Assembly (NCBI GenBank): GCA_919902965.1
Contig: CAKKSJ010000356.1
Location: 1-11,440 of the forward strand
Origin: Burkholderiales bacterium
GTDB taxonomy: Bacteria; Pseudomonadota; Gammaproteobacteria; Burkholderiales; SG8-39
Reading direction: 5' to 3'
Length of the DNA stretch: 11,440 nucleotides
Of the stretch, positions 1-6,886 are shown in pieces. The notes beneath the pieces are model-generated. The model saw only the letters and a list, made by a program, of their open reading frames with translations. It was not told where the DNA came from and did no database searches. Position 1 is the stretch's first letter, and every line of letters starts with the position of its first letter. Made by a program: the position numbers and the translations under genes.

Positions 1-19
1 CTGATCTAGGGGAGCACGA

Positions 20-33
20 GGGGAGATGTCCCC
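20..33 (+). terminator. Possible weak intrinsic terminator of an upstream gene
   Basis: GGGGA and TCCCC pair over a four-base loop, followed by GCGTTTTG. The stem is only five pairs and the T run is short. It could end a transcript entering from the left of the window, but it may be chance. Confidence 0.25.
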
Positions 34-67
34 GCGTTTTGTAATGAGCTCTTAGGAAACCATCAGT

Positions 68-1276
68 ATGAAACTAGGCATAGAGCGTTTGCTGGAAGAC
101 GCGGCGCTGCGCCGGCAACTTGCGGGCAGGCGTGTGGCGCTGCTCGCCCATCCAGCCTCGGTCACGCGCGCCCTGACGCACTCCCTGGACGCGCTGGCGG
201 CGCTGCCGGACATCCGGCTCAGCGCGGCCTTCGGGCCGCAGCACGGACTGCGCGGGGACAAGCAGGACAATATGATCGAATCGCCCGATTTCATCGACCC
301 GCGCCTGGGCATTCCGGTGTTCAGTCTTTATGGCGAAACGCGCCGGCCGACTGCGCCGATGATGGAGCGGTTCGACGTGCTGCTGGTTGATCTGCAGGAT
401 CTCGGTTGTCGCGTCTATACGTTCATTACCACGCTGCGCTACCTGCTCGAGGCGGCCGCGGCCCACGGCAAGGCGGTCTGGGTACTGGATCGACCCAATC
501 CCGCAGGCAGGCCGGTCGAGGGTCTGCGCCTGCGCCCCGGTTGGGAGAGCTTCGTCGGCGCGGGTCCTTTGCCCATGCGCCACGGTCTAACCATGGGTGA
601 ACTCGCGCGCTGGTTTTGCGCCCAGCTCAAGCTCGACATCGAACTCGAAGTCCTGCGCATGGAGCAGTGGCTGCCCGCCACCGCGCCGGGATATGGCTGG
701 CCTTTGCAGGAGCGCAGCTGGGTCAACCCGAGCCCGAACGCCCCCAATCTGTCGATGGCGCGCTGCTATGCGGGCACGGTCATGCTCGAAGGCACGACGC
801 TGTCGGAGGGCAGGGGCACGACGCGCCCGCTCGAATTGTTCGGGGCGCCTGACATCGATGCCGAAGCGCTACTCGCCGGGATGCGGCAACTGGCTCCGCA
901 TTGGCTCGCCGGCTGCCGCCTGCGGCCTTGCTGGTTCGAGCCGACTTTCCACAAGCATGCGGGTCAACTCTGCTACGGCTTGCAACTGCATGTCGACGCT
1001 GCCGCGCACTACGAGCATGCGGCGTTCAAGCCCTGGCGCCTGATGGCGCTCGCGTTCAAGTGTCTGCGCCGGATCGAGCCGGGCTATCCGCTATGGCGCG
1101 ATTTCGATTACGAATACGAACGCGGCAAGCTGGCCATTGATGTCATCAACGGCAGCGATCTATTGCGGCTTTGGGTCGATGATCCTGCCGCCGAACCGGC
1201 CGATCTTGAGCGCATGGCCCTGGCCGACGAGTTGTCCTGGCAGACAGAACGGCAGCCGTTTCTGCTCTACCCGTAG
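68..1276 (+). CDS. DUF1343 family protein, NamZ-type exo-beta-N-acetylmuramidase homologue
   Basis: The 402-residue product fits the DUF1343 family over its whole length. Recognisable blocks are FGPQHGLRGD (residues 55-64), FSLYGE (85-90), a DLQD...RVYTF stretch (108-119), LDRPNP (140-145) and an EGRGTTRPLE stretch near 248. Characterised members (B. subtilis NamZ, formerly YbbC) release N-acetylmuramic acid from the non-reducing end of peptidoglycan fragments, so a role in muropeptide recycling or scavenging is the family-based expectation. No signal peptide is visible: the N-terminus MKLGIERLL is polar, so this copy is probably cytoplasmic, unlike secreted members. The ATG follows AGGAAA at a proper distance. 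No cell-wall recycling genes are next to it; the genes downstream are convergent remnants of something else. The family call is secure, the exact substrate is inferred. Confidence 0.9.
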   Translation: MKLGIERLLEDAALRRQLAGRRVALLAHPASVTRALTHSLDALAALPDIRLSAAFGPQHGLRGDKQDNMIESPDFIDPRLGIPVFSLYGETRRPTAPMMERFDVLLVDLQDLGCRVYTFITTLRYLLEAAAAHGKAVWVLDRPNPAGRPVEGLRLRPGWESFVGAGPLPMRHGLTMGELARWFCAQLKLDIELEVLRMEQWLPATAPGYGWPLQERSWVNPSPNAPNLSMARCYAGTVMLEGTTLSEGRGTTRPLELFGAPDIDAEALLAGMRQLAPHWLAGCRLRPCWFEPTFHKHAGQLCYGLQLHVDAAAHYEHAAFKPWRLMALAFKCLRRIEPGYPLWRDFDYEYERGKLAIDVINGSDLLRLWVDDPAAEPADLERMALADELSWQTERQPFLLYP

Positions 1277-1294
1277 AGTCTGCTTGCACAGATA

Positions 1295-1720
1295 CTAAAG
1301 CAGGGATGTCTCTTTTCTTGCCGAGACCGTAGCGGCCAGCAATCCCGCGGCAATCAACGCCTGCCGTATGCTCTGCGCCTCTCTAATGTGCCGCGCCCGA
1401 GTAATTCCGGTCACCTGGACTTCCGAGGCGCTGATCGCGCTGGTCACGCCGCCGTGCACATAGATCTCGAGAAAGCCCACGGTCTTCTGCCGCGGCGTGT
1501 AATTGCCGAAGGTGTTGTGCACCTGCGAGTCGATCAGCCCCGGAATGGCTGTGGCGCCAGCGGCATCGATGACGACGTCGCAGCGCGCGATCGCGTCAGA
1601 CGCCAGCGATCCGACTTCGACGATTTTTCCAGTCTCCATCAGGATGGCGTCGCCGCTCGCATAAGGCGCACGCCAGTCGCCGGAGAGGACAGTGCCGATA
1701 TTGGCGATCGCGGTTTTCAT
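1295..1720 (-). pseudogene. 3'-truncated enamidase-like amidohydrolase remnant
   Basis: This encodes only the first ~140 residues of an amidohydrolase; complete relatives are, from memory, close to 400 residues. The N-terminal beta-sandwich start, the IPGLIDS strand and the YTPRQKT...HGGVTS segment resemble enamidase, which opens the ring-derived enamide in anaerobic nicotinate breakdown. The metal-binding His-x-His of the superfamily (normally D-S-H-x-H) reads D-S-Q-V-H: the first histidine codon has become CAG. The rest of the barrel, with the remaining metal ligands and catalytic aspartate, is absent; the frame stops 19 bases from the end of the convergent DUF1343 gene. It starts 3 bases after the stop of the DUF1185 gene, so the two were one operon. 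Both the lost ligand and the truncation argue against enzyme activity. Enamidase is the best resemblance by eye; another cyclic amidohydrolase is possible. Confidence 0.75.
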
Positions 1721-1723
1721 GCT

Positions 1724-2302
1724 TCAGACCAGGCCGTTCTCGCCTTTGAGCTTGTCGTGACTGAGCCCGCCGACGCGCGCATTCAGCCGGCCGCGATTGG
1801 CCAGGCACAGGATGAGGGCGATTTCGTCGGGCATGGGCGCATCGGGCAGCATCAGCGTCATGCCGTCGTAATGCGAGCGTACGTAGAGGGCGTCCTTGCA
1901 GTTCATCGGTATGTCGATAGGCGTCCCGGCCATGGCGACCTTGGTCATGGACGAAATCCAGGCCTTGCCTCCGCCCAGCGCCTCGCGCAGCGGCTCGGCG
2001 AACGCAGTCGTGAGCAGCGCATTGGCGTGCTCCTGCTCGCCCGCGATGCCGACCAGCGCCCCCTTGCCTACGCCTTGCGCGGAGTAGGGCGCGAGGGCAA
2101 CTTTCGCCATGGCAGCGAGTTCCCGGCTCATCGCCGCGCTCGCCGCTATCATCTGGTTCAAATCCTGTACGTAGCGTCCGGCATAGGGGTTTTCTACCAC
2201 CAGCACGGCCGCGACCTTGCGTAGCGGGAGCTTCGCTGTTTTGCCCGCTTCCACAATGCGGTTTTCGACAAAGGTATAGCTGCGCCTGATTTTCAGTTTC
2301 AT
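1724..2302 (-). CDS. Amino acid synthesis family protein (DUF1185 / AA_synth)
   Basis: The 192-residue product matches the DUF1185 family end to end: the opening RRSYTFVE, the KVAAVLVVENPYAGRYVQDL block, the GKGALVGIAGEQEHANALL block, the RSHYDGM and PDAPMPDEI motifs, and the closing RVGGLS. The family name is historical; I know of no proven reaction. The length is normal and no internal stop is seen, so the gene is intact. The ATG follows GGGAAGAA. It is directly followed by the truncated amidohydrolase, and family members are often found beside amidohydrolases and branched-chain-type ABC transporters in catabolic clusters (my recollection, not checked). Here its partners are broken, so it may be a surviving orphan. 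Confidence 0.85.
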   Translation of the reverse strand: MKLKIRRSYTFVENRIVEAGKTAKLPLRKVAAVLVVENPYAGRYVQDLNQMIAASAAMSRELAAMAKVALAPYSAQGVGKGALVGIAGEQEHANALLTTAFAEPLREALGGGKAWISSMTKVAMAGTPIDIPMNCKDALYVRSHYDGMTLMLPDAPMPDEIALILCLANRGRLNARVGGLSHDKLKGENGLV

Positions 2303-2606
2303 GGTTCTTCCCTTTGCGTTGCGCCGGCCGCCGCCGGGCTGGTTCGCGACATTGGCGGATTATTATATAGACATGTGATCGTCGAGTATCGAGCGCGCCG
2401 GCGCGAGTCGGCCGGGCCGACGCGGTAAGACGGTTGCCAAGAAGCGCCTGTCCGATTGGCTCGGGCAGGCGAGCAGTGTCCAAGCCTGAAGTTCGAACTC
2501 GGTGAATTTTCTATGACAGGATTAGTTTTTTTCCGAATCCCCGGCAGGATAGTTCGTATACTGTTTATCCCATCGGAATGATTGAAAACGCGAAAGGGAC
2601 GGGGTT
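2303..2606. promoter_or_regulatory. Divergent intergenic region with weak promoter candidates
   Basis: This gap separates the minus-strand DUF1185 gene from the plus-strand kinase-like gene. On the minus strand a perfect TATAAT (2362-2367) lies 17 bases from GATACT (2385-2390), a poor -35, about 60 bases before the DUF1185 start. On the plus strand TATACT (2557-2562) lies about 45 bases before the kinase-like start, with no good -35; a run of seven T stands at 2526-2532. Composition drops sharply in GC from about 2475 onward, which continues into the next gene. No small gene is evident. Confidence 0.35.
2445..2471. other. Strong stem-loop, orphan terminator-like
   Basis: CGCCTGTCCGA (2445-2455) pairs with TCGGGCAGGCG (2461-2471), eleven pairs including one G-U, over the loop TTGGC. 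Read on the minus strand it is followed by CTTCTTGG, a weak T-rich tail; on the plus strand there is no T run. It lies in a gap with no gene ending nearby, so it may be the leftover terminator of a deleted gene, or mark the edge of the inserted AT-richer segment. Confidence 0.5.
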
Positions 2607-3773
2607 GTGAGTACATTAATGCCAAAAATGCGCGCGATCGGCGTGCCGGTCAATGACTATTTTGTTGAAGAGTTTGTGGATATCCCCAAATTTCGTTACA
2701 ACAAAATACCACTCCAGACGGTCACCAAGGACAAAGACGGTTTTCGCCTGAGACTCGATGAAAAGAATCACCCGGAATATTTCATAGCCAGGAAAGACGT
2801 TTCGGCCCCCAATTCAGGCGGCAACACGACAAATGTTTTCCTGGGTCTGGTGGCGCTTTATTCCGCGATGCAGGTGGACATACAGTTTAAGATCATATTG
2901 CCGGATGACCGATCATCCATCGCCCAGCAGGAAATCAACAATCACGTCTATAACGATGTGAACATCGTTCAGGTGCATACGCCTATCTGGGGCCCGCGCG
3001 AGTGTTATAACGGCAATGCGCACGGTCGAACCTACCTGCTGGTCTCGCCGCACCCGCCGATCGACACCCTGGATGACGAAATCAAGACGAGGTTCAGGAG
3101 AGCGGATGACGTCCCGATCATCACGCCGGGATACCTGAACAGTTACCTGGGCCCGCAGATCATCGTGCCCACGGGCATCGGCTTCGATTCGATCAAGCCG
3201 CGTGTCGGCAACAACGACGTAATTGTCTGCCTGAACGATGATGAATTGATCGAAAAGTTCGGCACGCAGATTTTTCCGGATGAAATGTCGAATGAGGTGC
3301 TGCTGGAAATCACCGAAAGATTTACCAGGAATCATAACCCCCACATGGACCCCAGCATGACCTTTGCGCTGGGCTTCTCAAACGGTGGGTCATTGACATG
3401 TTACCAATACCAGAACAAGCAGTACCTGATACACCTTCCTCTGGATGCGCAGGATTCCAAGAAAATAGCGGAAACGTTCGAAGATGCGCAGGTCGATCCC
3501 GCGCTTGACGGAAAATACCAGGTCGGACGCGGGGATGCGCGCATCACCGGGCACCTGTTCTACCCCTATTTTATTGATGTCATGAAGGACGGCCTGTCAG
3601 CCGCGTTTGCTGCATCTGAGTTGGGCGCGGCCCTGTCGGCGCTGATGCATCATTCCAAGAAGTCCAACATCACAACATTCGACCAGGATGCGTTGAATAA
3701 GCTGGTGGTGAGATGCATCGACAAGGTTGAGCGCAAGGAATCCAGGGGCGTAAACCTGACCTCGGCGGTATAG
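2607..3773 (+). CDS. Hypothetical protein, possible divergent PfkB-type carbohydrate/nucleoside kinase
   Basis: I do not recognise this 388-residue protein by name. By eye it carries the layout of a PfkB (ribokinase-like) kinase: GGNTTN at 71-76 where the family has GGNAAN, VIVCLNDDEL (205-213) where it has the N-x-x-E metal-linked motif, a strand plus GFSNGG (256-261) like the G-x-x-G nucleotide loop, and GRGDARITG (307-315) like the GAGDxFxxG anion hole with the catalytic Asp (D310), followed by an Ala-rich helix. An insertion around 130-175 and an unusual N-terminus make it divergent. The GTG start at 2607 follows AAAGGGACGGGG; the in-frame ATG at 2619 is an alternative. GC is clearly lower than in the neighbours (25 of 60 bases in 2641-2700), which points to transfer. 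It stands alone, 18 bases before a broken ABC gene. Fold assignment is inference; substrate unknown. Confidence 0.7.
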   Translation: MSTLMPKMRAIGVPVNDYFVEEFVDIPKFRYNKIPLQTVTKDKDGFRLRLDEKNHPEYFIARKDVSAPNSGGNTTNVFLGLVALYSAMQVDIQFKIILPDDRSSIAQQEINNHVYNDVNIVQVHTPIWGPRECYNGNAHGRTYLLVSPHPPIDTLDDEIKTRFRRADDVPIITPGYLNSYLGPQIIVPTGIGFDSIKPRVGNNDVIVCLNDDELIEKFGTQIFPDEMSNEVLLEITERFTRNHNPHMDPSMTFALGFSNGGSLTCYQYQNKQYLIHLPLDAQDSKKIAETFEDAQVDPALDGKYQVGRGDARITGHLFYPYFIDVMKDGLSAAFAASELGAALSALMHHSKKSNITTFDQDALNKLVVRCIDKVERKESRGVNLTSAV

Positions 3774-3791
3774 CGCCTGCGCCGGCTTTAG

Positions 3792-4283
3792 GTGACGAGC
3801 GGCTCGATTGCATTCGACAGCACCGATCTGGTGGCAGCAAAAACCCATGCGCGCACCCGGCTCGGCATCGGCTATATGCCTGAAGACCGCCGCCTTATAC
3901 CCGATCTCAGTGTCGAGGAAAACATACTGGTACCGGACTGGGCAGCACATGTTGCGGATGCCGAGGTCCGCTTGGAGAAGGTCTACAAACTGATTCCGGA
4001 ACTGCGTGAGTTTGGGCCACGCAAGGGGCTGCAACTTTCCGGCGGCCAGCAGAAGCTTGCCGCCCTGGGCCGCGCGCTGATGTGCGGAACCAAGCTGCTC
4101 CTGCTCGACGAGCCGTTCGAAGGGGTGGCGCCGGCGCTCGCGCACCGTTTGGCGGACGTAGCCGCGGAATTGAAGCGCGAGGGCATGTCGGTGATTGTTT
4201 CCGAATCCGATCTGCAACACTCCGAGCGCATGGTCGACCAGATCATCGTCATCGACCGCGGCGCCATCACCAAAATCGAATAA
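3792..4283 (+). pseudogene. 5'-truncated LivF-type ABC transporter ATPase
   Basis: The frame encodes the back two thirds of a branched-chain-amino-acid-type ABC ATPase. Seen are GIGYMPEDRRLIPDLSVEENI (the LivF-like region after the Q-loop), the signature LSGGQQK (82-88), Walker B LLLLDEP (102-108) and VIVSESD (134-140) where the family has the switch region. The N-terminal ~55-60 residues with Walker A are missing: the frame is closed by TAG at 3789-3791, just before the first possible start, GTG at 3792. No proper ribosome binding site is seen. Without Walker A it cannot bind ATP normally. LivF delivers energy to the uptake of branched-chain amino acids or other small carboxylates; such transporters often sit with catabolic enzymes, here perhaps the enamidase-like and DUF1185 genes. 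The break lies 18 bases after the kinase-like gene. Confidence 0.8.
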
Positions 4284-4299
4284 GCGCGCGCGGCCGGTT

Positions 4300-5286
4300 T
4301 CAATCCGGCAGGCGCGAGCCGGCGCCGCCGGGGATGTCGCCGGAAGCGGCCAGGGGTAATTCTGCCTCCGATGCCGGCGCATTGGCCGCAGAATAAGCGC
4401 CGCTGATCGGCACACCGAGCGCGGCGCGGCAGCGCTCGTTTCCGGCTTCATCGCGATAGACCAGCTCGTTCGTGTCGAAATCGTATTCCGGGTGGCACGG
4501 CTGGTTCCATTGCTCCAGGAAGTGCATGTAGAACGGGATGTACAGGCCCTCGCGCGGATTGTGGTGCTGCAGCCCGAAAACGTATTCCGGCTGGTGCTTC
4601 ACTTCGAAGCCGGTATGGCAATGCTGCACCCAGACGTGATCCCCGAGCACGATCACCTTCCAGAACGGTTCCTGTTCGTAGAATTTCAGCGTGACTTTCT
4701 TGCCCGCCTTGCGCAGTTCCGCGAGGCACGCGATGCTGGCCTCGATTTCCTTGTGAAATGACAACAGTGTGACCTCCGGCGGCAGCGAATCGACGCGCCG
4801 GCGCAAACCCGCTCCCACCGGATTGACCAGCATGACGCGAATCTCGTAGGCGGCTTGCACCGCCCCGCGCAGCAGGCTGCGCTCGTCGACTAGGGTGTCG
4901 TGTCCGGTGAGCGTCAGTAGGTAGGCATCGCGCGCCGCCGACAGCCGTTTAGCCAGCGCGCGTTCGCGCCGCTGCGACAGCCAGTCGCGGCGGTCCTTGC
5001 GCGCATAGGCGAGCGCGGTCAGTTTCGCCATCGCCACGCGCTGCCGGTTGCCCCACATGATCTTGGCGGAATTAAACAGCAGCACCATCGCCGAAGCCAT
5101 GCCGATTTCGGTCGCAAGCAGCAGATTGGCGTCGCGCTCCACCACCGGCCACCATTCATACAGTATGTATCGTGCCGCCTGCGGCAGGGAAAAGGCAATC
5201 GCCACCGCAAGCAGGGTGATGACTCCGTGCGACAGGACCTGCTGAAAACCGAGCAGCAGGCCCTGGGATCGGGTGCTATCGGACAT
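4300..5286 (-). CDS. Membrane protein of unknown function with two N-terminal helices
   Basis: I do not recognise a named family for this 328-residue protein. Two hydrophobic segments (about residues 17-36 and 53-76) place the N-terminus in the membrane, followed by a basic stretch (80-118, many Arg/Lys) that should lie in the cytoplasm, and a soluble domain from about 125 to 290. That domain has alternating strands and helices with repeated aromatic/His content (QHCHTGF, QHHNPREGLY, FYMHFLEQW, PCHPEYDFD). The order of 'TLVDERSLLRGA', 'IRVMLVNP' and 'KVTLKFYEQEP' loosely recalls catalytically dead phospholipase-D-like sensor domains, but no HKD motif is present, so this is weak. The last 30 residues are Ala/Ser/Gly-rich. 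The start is well supported by GGAGG before the ATG. It is convergent with the ATPase remnant and lies downstream of a terminator, so it is probably its own transcript. Confidence 0.8.
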   Translation of the reverse strand: MSDSTRSQGLLLGFQQVLSHGVITLLAVAIAFSLPQAARYILYEWWPVVERDANLLLATEIGMASAMVLLFNSAKIMWGNRQRVAMAKLTALAYARKDRRDWLSQRRERALAKRLSAARDAYLLTLTGHDTLVDERSLLRGAVQAAYEIRVMLVNPVGAGLRRRVDSLPPEVTLLSFHKEIEASIACLAELRKAGKKVTLKFYEQEPFWKVIVLGDHVWVQHCHTGFEVKHQPEYVFGLQHHNPREGLYIPFYMHFLEQWNQPCHPEYDFDTNELVYRDEAGNERCRAALGVPISGAYSAANAPASEAELPLAASGDIPGGAGSRLPD

Positions 5287-5343
5287 TGCTGACCTCCGCT
5301 ATCCTTTGATCGATGAAGCAGCGGCGCTGGCGTTTGCCTAGCC

Positions 5344-5370
5344 GCGCGCCGGCTGCCTGCGCGCCGGCTG
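5344..5370. repeat. Short direct repeat
   Basis: GCGCGCCGGCTG occurs at 5344-5355 and again at 5359-5370, separated by CCT, in the gap upstream of the two-helix membrane gene. Two copies with a 15-base period; function unknown and possibly a replication-slippage product. Confidence 0.6.
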
Positions 5371-5385
5371 AACACGCCGGGGCAG

Positions 5386-5422
5386 CGCAAAAGAAGGGCG
5401 CCCGCAACCTGCGTGCGGGCGC
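5386..5422 (-). terminator. Intrinsic terminator of the secreted-protein transcript
   Basis: GCGCCCGCA (5398-5406) pairs with TGCGGGCGC (5414-5422), nine perfect pairs over a seven-base loop. On the minus strand the stem is followed by CCTTCTTTTG (5397-5388), a usable T tract. It lies about 130 bases past the stop of the secreted Gly/Ala-rich gene and before the start of the two-helix membrane gene, so it should end the upstream envelope transcript and separate the two genes. Confidence 0.75.
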
Positions 5423-5553
5423 GAAACCGGTACGGCCATCGTGGAGGAAGGTGTTACTTCTTGACCGACCGGGTGAAGCTGAATGCCTTGGTAAAGCCGA
5501 GATGCGCTTGGACGCGGCGCGGCTCTTACGCTTGGCGCTGTTCGTGATCGGGT

Positions 5554-6438
5554 TCAGCGCAATATGCCGCGCACCGGGCCCGGATTCGCCGCATGCCCGA
5601 TTGCGTTCAGCGAGGAGCCCTGGACCCCGGCCGCGCCGCCCGCACTCATGGACCCGCGGGCATCGACTGCGGCATCCGCGCCGCCGGCGCTGAGCGCGCC
5701 GCGGCCGTGCAAGCCGGCGTTCGCTCCGACGCTCGCTGCGCCGGTCTGCGCCGGCGCTCCGGCGCCGCTGCGCATGCCCGCGCCGGTCGTAATCGCCGAC
5801 GTGGTCGAGGCGGAGCCGGACGCTGCGGCGGAACTTACGCCAGTCATTGCGGATAGGCTCTGGTTCGCGGATTTCATGCCGCCGACCACCGATCCCAGCC
5901 TGATCCCGTAGCTGTCGGCAATCTGCCCCCAGCTCCGGCCCTGGCTGCGCAGTTGCAGCACACCTTGCACTGTCCGCGCTTTCGGCGGCGTGCCGCCTAT
6001 CACGGTCCCGCCGGTCAGTGTGAGCTGCAACTGCTGCGGCGTAGGATTGGCGATTCCCTGCGCAGCCAGACGCTGCTTCGCCAGGGACAGGGCGAGATAG
6101 ATGTTGCCGTAGCCCATGGGGCGTGTCGGCGGCGTGATCGTGACTGCGTTTGTCGCGCCGGTGGTGGTGCCGGCGCCGCCCGCGCTCGTCAGGATAATCG
6201 GCTGGCCGGAGCGCAGACCCGCCACCAGGCTGTGCGCATTGCTGTCGGAACCGGCGAATGCGCTGAATTCCGCGCTTATACGCTGCTGCACGCGCGCGCC
6301 GCCGACGGTGGCGGCGATTTCATCCATGCTGGCGGCCTCCGCCGCCACGCCTTTCGTTTGTGCGTATGCGGGGTTGGCCAGAGCAGCCATGCCGAATACT
6401 GCCGCGGATATGATTTGCTCGATTTGAGTAGATTTCAT
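5554..6438 (-). CDS. Secreted Gly/Ala/Ser-rich protein of unknown function
   Basis: The 294-residue product starts with a Sec signal peptide (MKSTQIEQ, a hydrophobic core, then PAYA before Q27), so it is exported to the periplasm or beyond. A conserved-looking core spans about residues 105-185: PTRPMGYGNIYLALSLA, a PTPQQLQLTLTGG segment, then a VQGVLQLRSQGRSWGQIADSYG segment that looks like a small helical motif. I recall similar unnamed proteins in betaproteobacteria. From about 195 on it is low-complexity, with a near-repeat GRGALSAGGAD / ARGSMSAGGAA (246-256, 261-271). The frame is open further upstream to 6585, but ATG 6438 is chosen because AAGGAG precedes it, the signal peptide begins there, and a sigma-54-like promoter at 6517-6532 would start transcription downstream of the longer starts. 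It follows the second KPGGWLY membrane gene after a 169-base gap. Confidence 0.8.
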   Translation of the reverse strand: MKSTQIEQIISAAVFGMAALANPAYAQTKGVAAEAASMDEIAATVGGARVQQRISAEFSAFAGSDSNAHSLVAGLRSGQPIILTSAGGAGTTTGATNAVTITPPTRPMGYGNIYLALSLAKQRLAAQGIANPTPQQLQLTLTGGTVIGGTPPKARTVQGVLQLRSQGRSWGQIADSYGIRLGSVVGGMKSANQSLSAMTGVSSAAASGSASTTSAITTGAGMRSGAGAPAQTGAASVGANAGLHGRGALSAGGADAAVDARGSMSAGGAAGVQGSSLNAIGHAANPGPVRGILR

Positions 6439-6516
6439 GTTCGGCTCCTTCAAGTGTTGACAAACACAAGCAGTTTCATGTGCCTGCAGGATGGTTTCGC
6501 CTGCGTTTGGCGCTGT

Positions 6517-6532
6517 CGCATCCGGCGTGCCG
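6517..6532 (-). promoter_or_regulatory. Sigma-54-like -24/-12 promoter before the secreted-protein gene
   Basis: Read on the minus strand the site is CGGCACGCCGGATGCG. Against TGGCACG-N4-TTGCW it keeps GGCACG and TGC with the required ten bases between GG and GC; mismatches are the first T, the first T of TTGC and the last base. The start would be near 6506, leaving a leader of about 68 bases before ATG 6438. No TGTC-N10-GACA enhancer is seen upstream, which lowers confidence. Confidence 0.4.
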
Positions 6533-6607
6533 CTGCTGGCGACGGTGTGCGGCTCGATGTTGGCAAGGTGCTTCATTCGCTCCACTCCTGCGGGCGGTCG
6601 GACAGCG

Positions 6608-6874
6608 TTACAACGGCAGCAGTAGGCCCAGGATGAACAGCGTTCCGGCGAACGCGCAGGCTGCGCAGAGCAGATGGCGGAACGCGCGCGGCTCGATGCT
6701 GTCGAGCCAGACCTTCCCGGCGAGCACGCCCAGCACGCCCAACCCCAGGTAGTAGAACCCGGTAGGCTGATTGCGCACGATCAGATCGATTGCCCGGTAC
6801 AGCCAGCCGCCGGGCTTGAACAGGTTCCAGGCGATGGATCCGACCCCGACCCATATCAGAACGAATATGAGCAA
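6608..6874 (-). CDS. Small three-helix membrane protein, KPGGWLY family, paralogue of the 7620-7928 gene
   Basis: About 88 residues, nearly all hydrophobic, with three probable membrane helices. It is clearly related to the gene at 7620-7928: both share AW-x-LFKPGGWLY, then I/L-rich, -x-QP-x-(F/Y)YYL, LAG-x-(V/L)WL, and a CAFAGT-x-FIL-x-LLLPL end. No ATG or GTG is available; TTG at 6874 is the nominal start, with CTG just before it, and no ribosome binding site is visible. The bactofilin stop codon (TAA at 6889-6887) lies 12 bases upstream in the same reading frame. Translation may restart after the bactofilin stop, or the stop may be read through, or the first ~14 residues present in the paralogue have been lost. 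Function unknown; the link to the bactofilin suggests a membrane partner for it. Confidence 0.65.
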   Translation of the reverse strand: MLIFVLIWVGVGSIAWNLFKPGGWLYRAIDLIVRNQPTGFYYLGLGVLGVLAGKVWLDSIEPRAFRHLLCAACAFAGTLFILGLLLPL

Positions 6875-6886
6875 CAGGGCGCCGAT

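Noticed and set aside
1280..1303. Six-pair hairpin between the convergent DUF1343 and amidohydrolase ends
   Set aside because: Twelve-base loop, weak stem, and the T-rich stretch is displaced; not convincing as a terminator.
1388..2224. Plus-strand open frame of 278 codons
   Set aside because: Antisense shadow of the amidohydrolase remnant and the DUF1185 gene; no family features and Arg/His/Gly-rich composition typical of reversed GC-rich coding sequence.
3597..4451. Minus-strand open frame of 284 codons
   Set aside because: Runs antisense across the kinase-like gene end and the ATPase remnant, both of which have recognisable motifs in their own frame.
5402..5417. Sigma-54-like CGCACG-N4-TTGC upstream of the two-helix membrane gene
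   Set aside because: The invariant GG is broken (CG), and the sequence is fully explained by the terminator stem.
5454..5525. Short minus-strand frame downstream of the secreted protein ending FTRSVKK
   Set aside because: Only 24 codons between stops in a shifted frame; it might be an ancestral C-terminus after a frameshift, but nothing supports this beyond its appearance.
6470..6484. Another -24/-12-like site, GGCAC...TGC, close to the secreted-protein start
   Set aside because: The spacing between GG and GC is eleven bases instead of ten, and it would leave a very short leader.
6439..6585. Longer start for the secreted protein (GTG 6585 or ATG 6576)
   Set aside because: The extension would bury the signal peptide; ATG 6438 has AAGGAG directly upstream, and the sigma-54-like promoter lies inside the extension.
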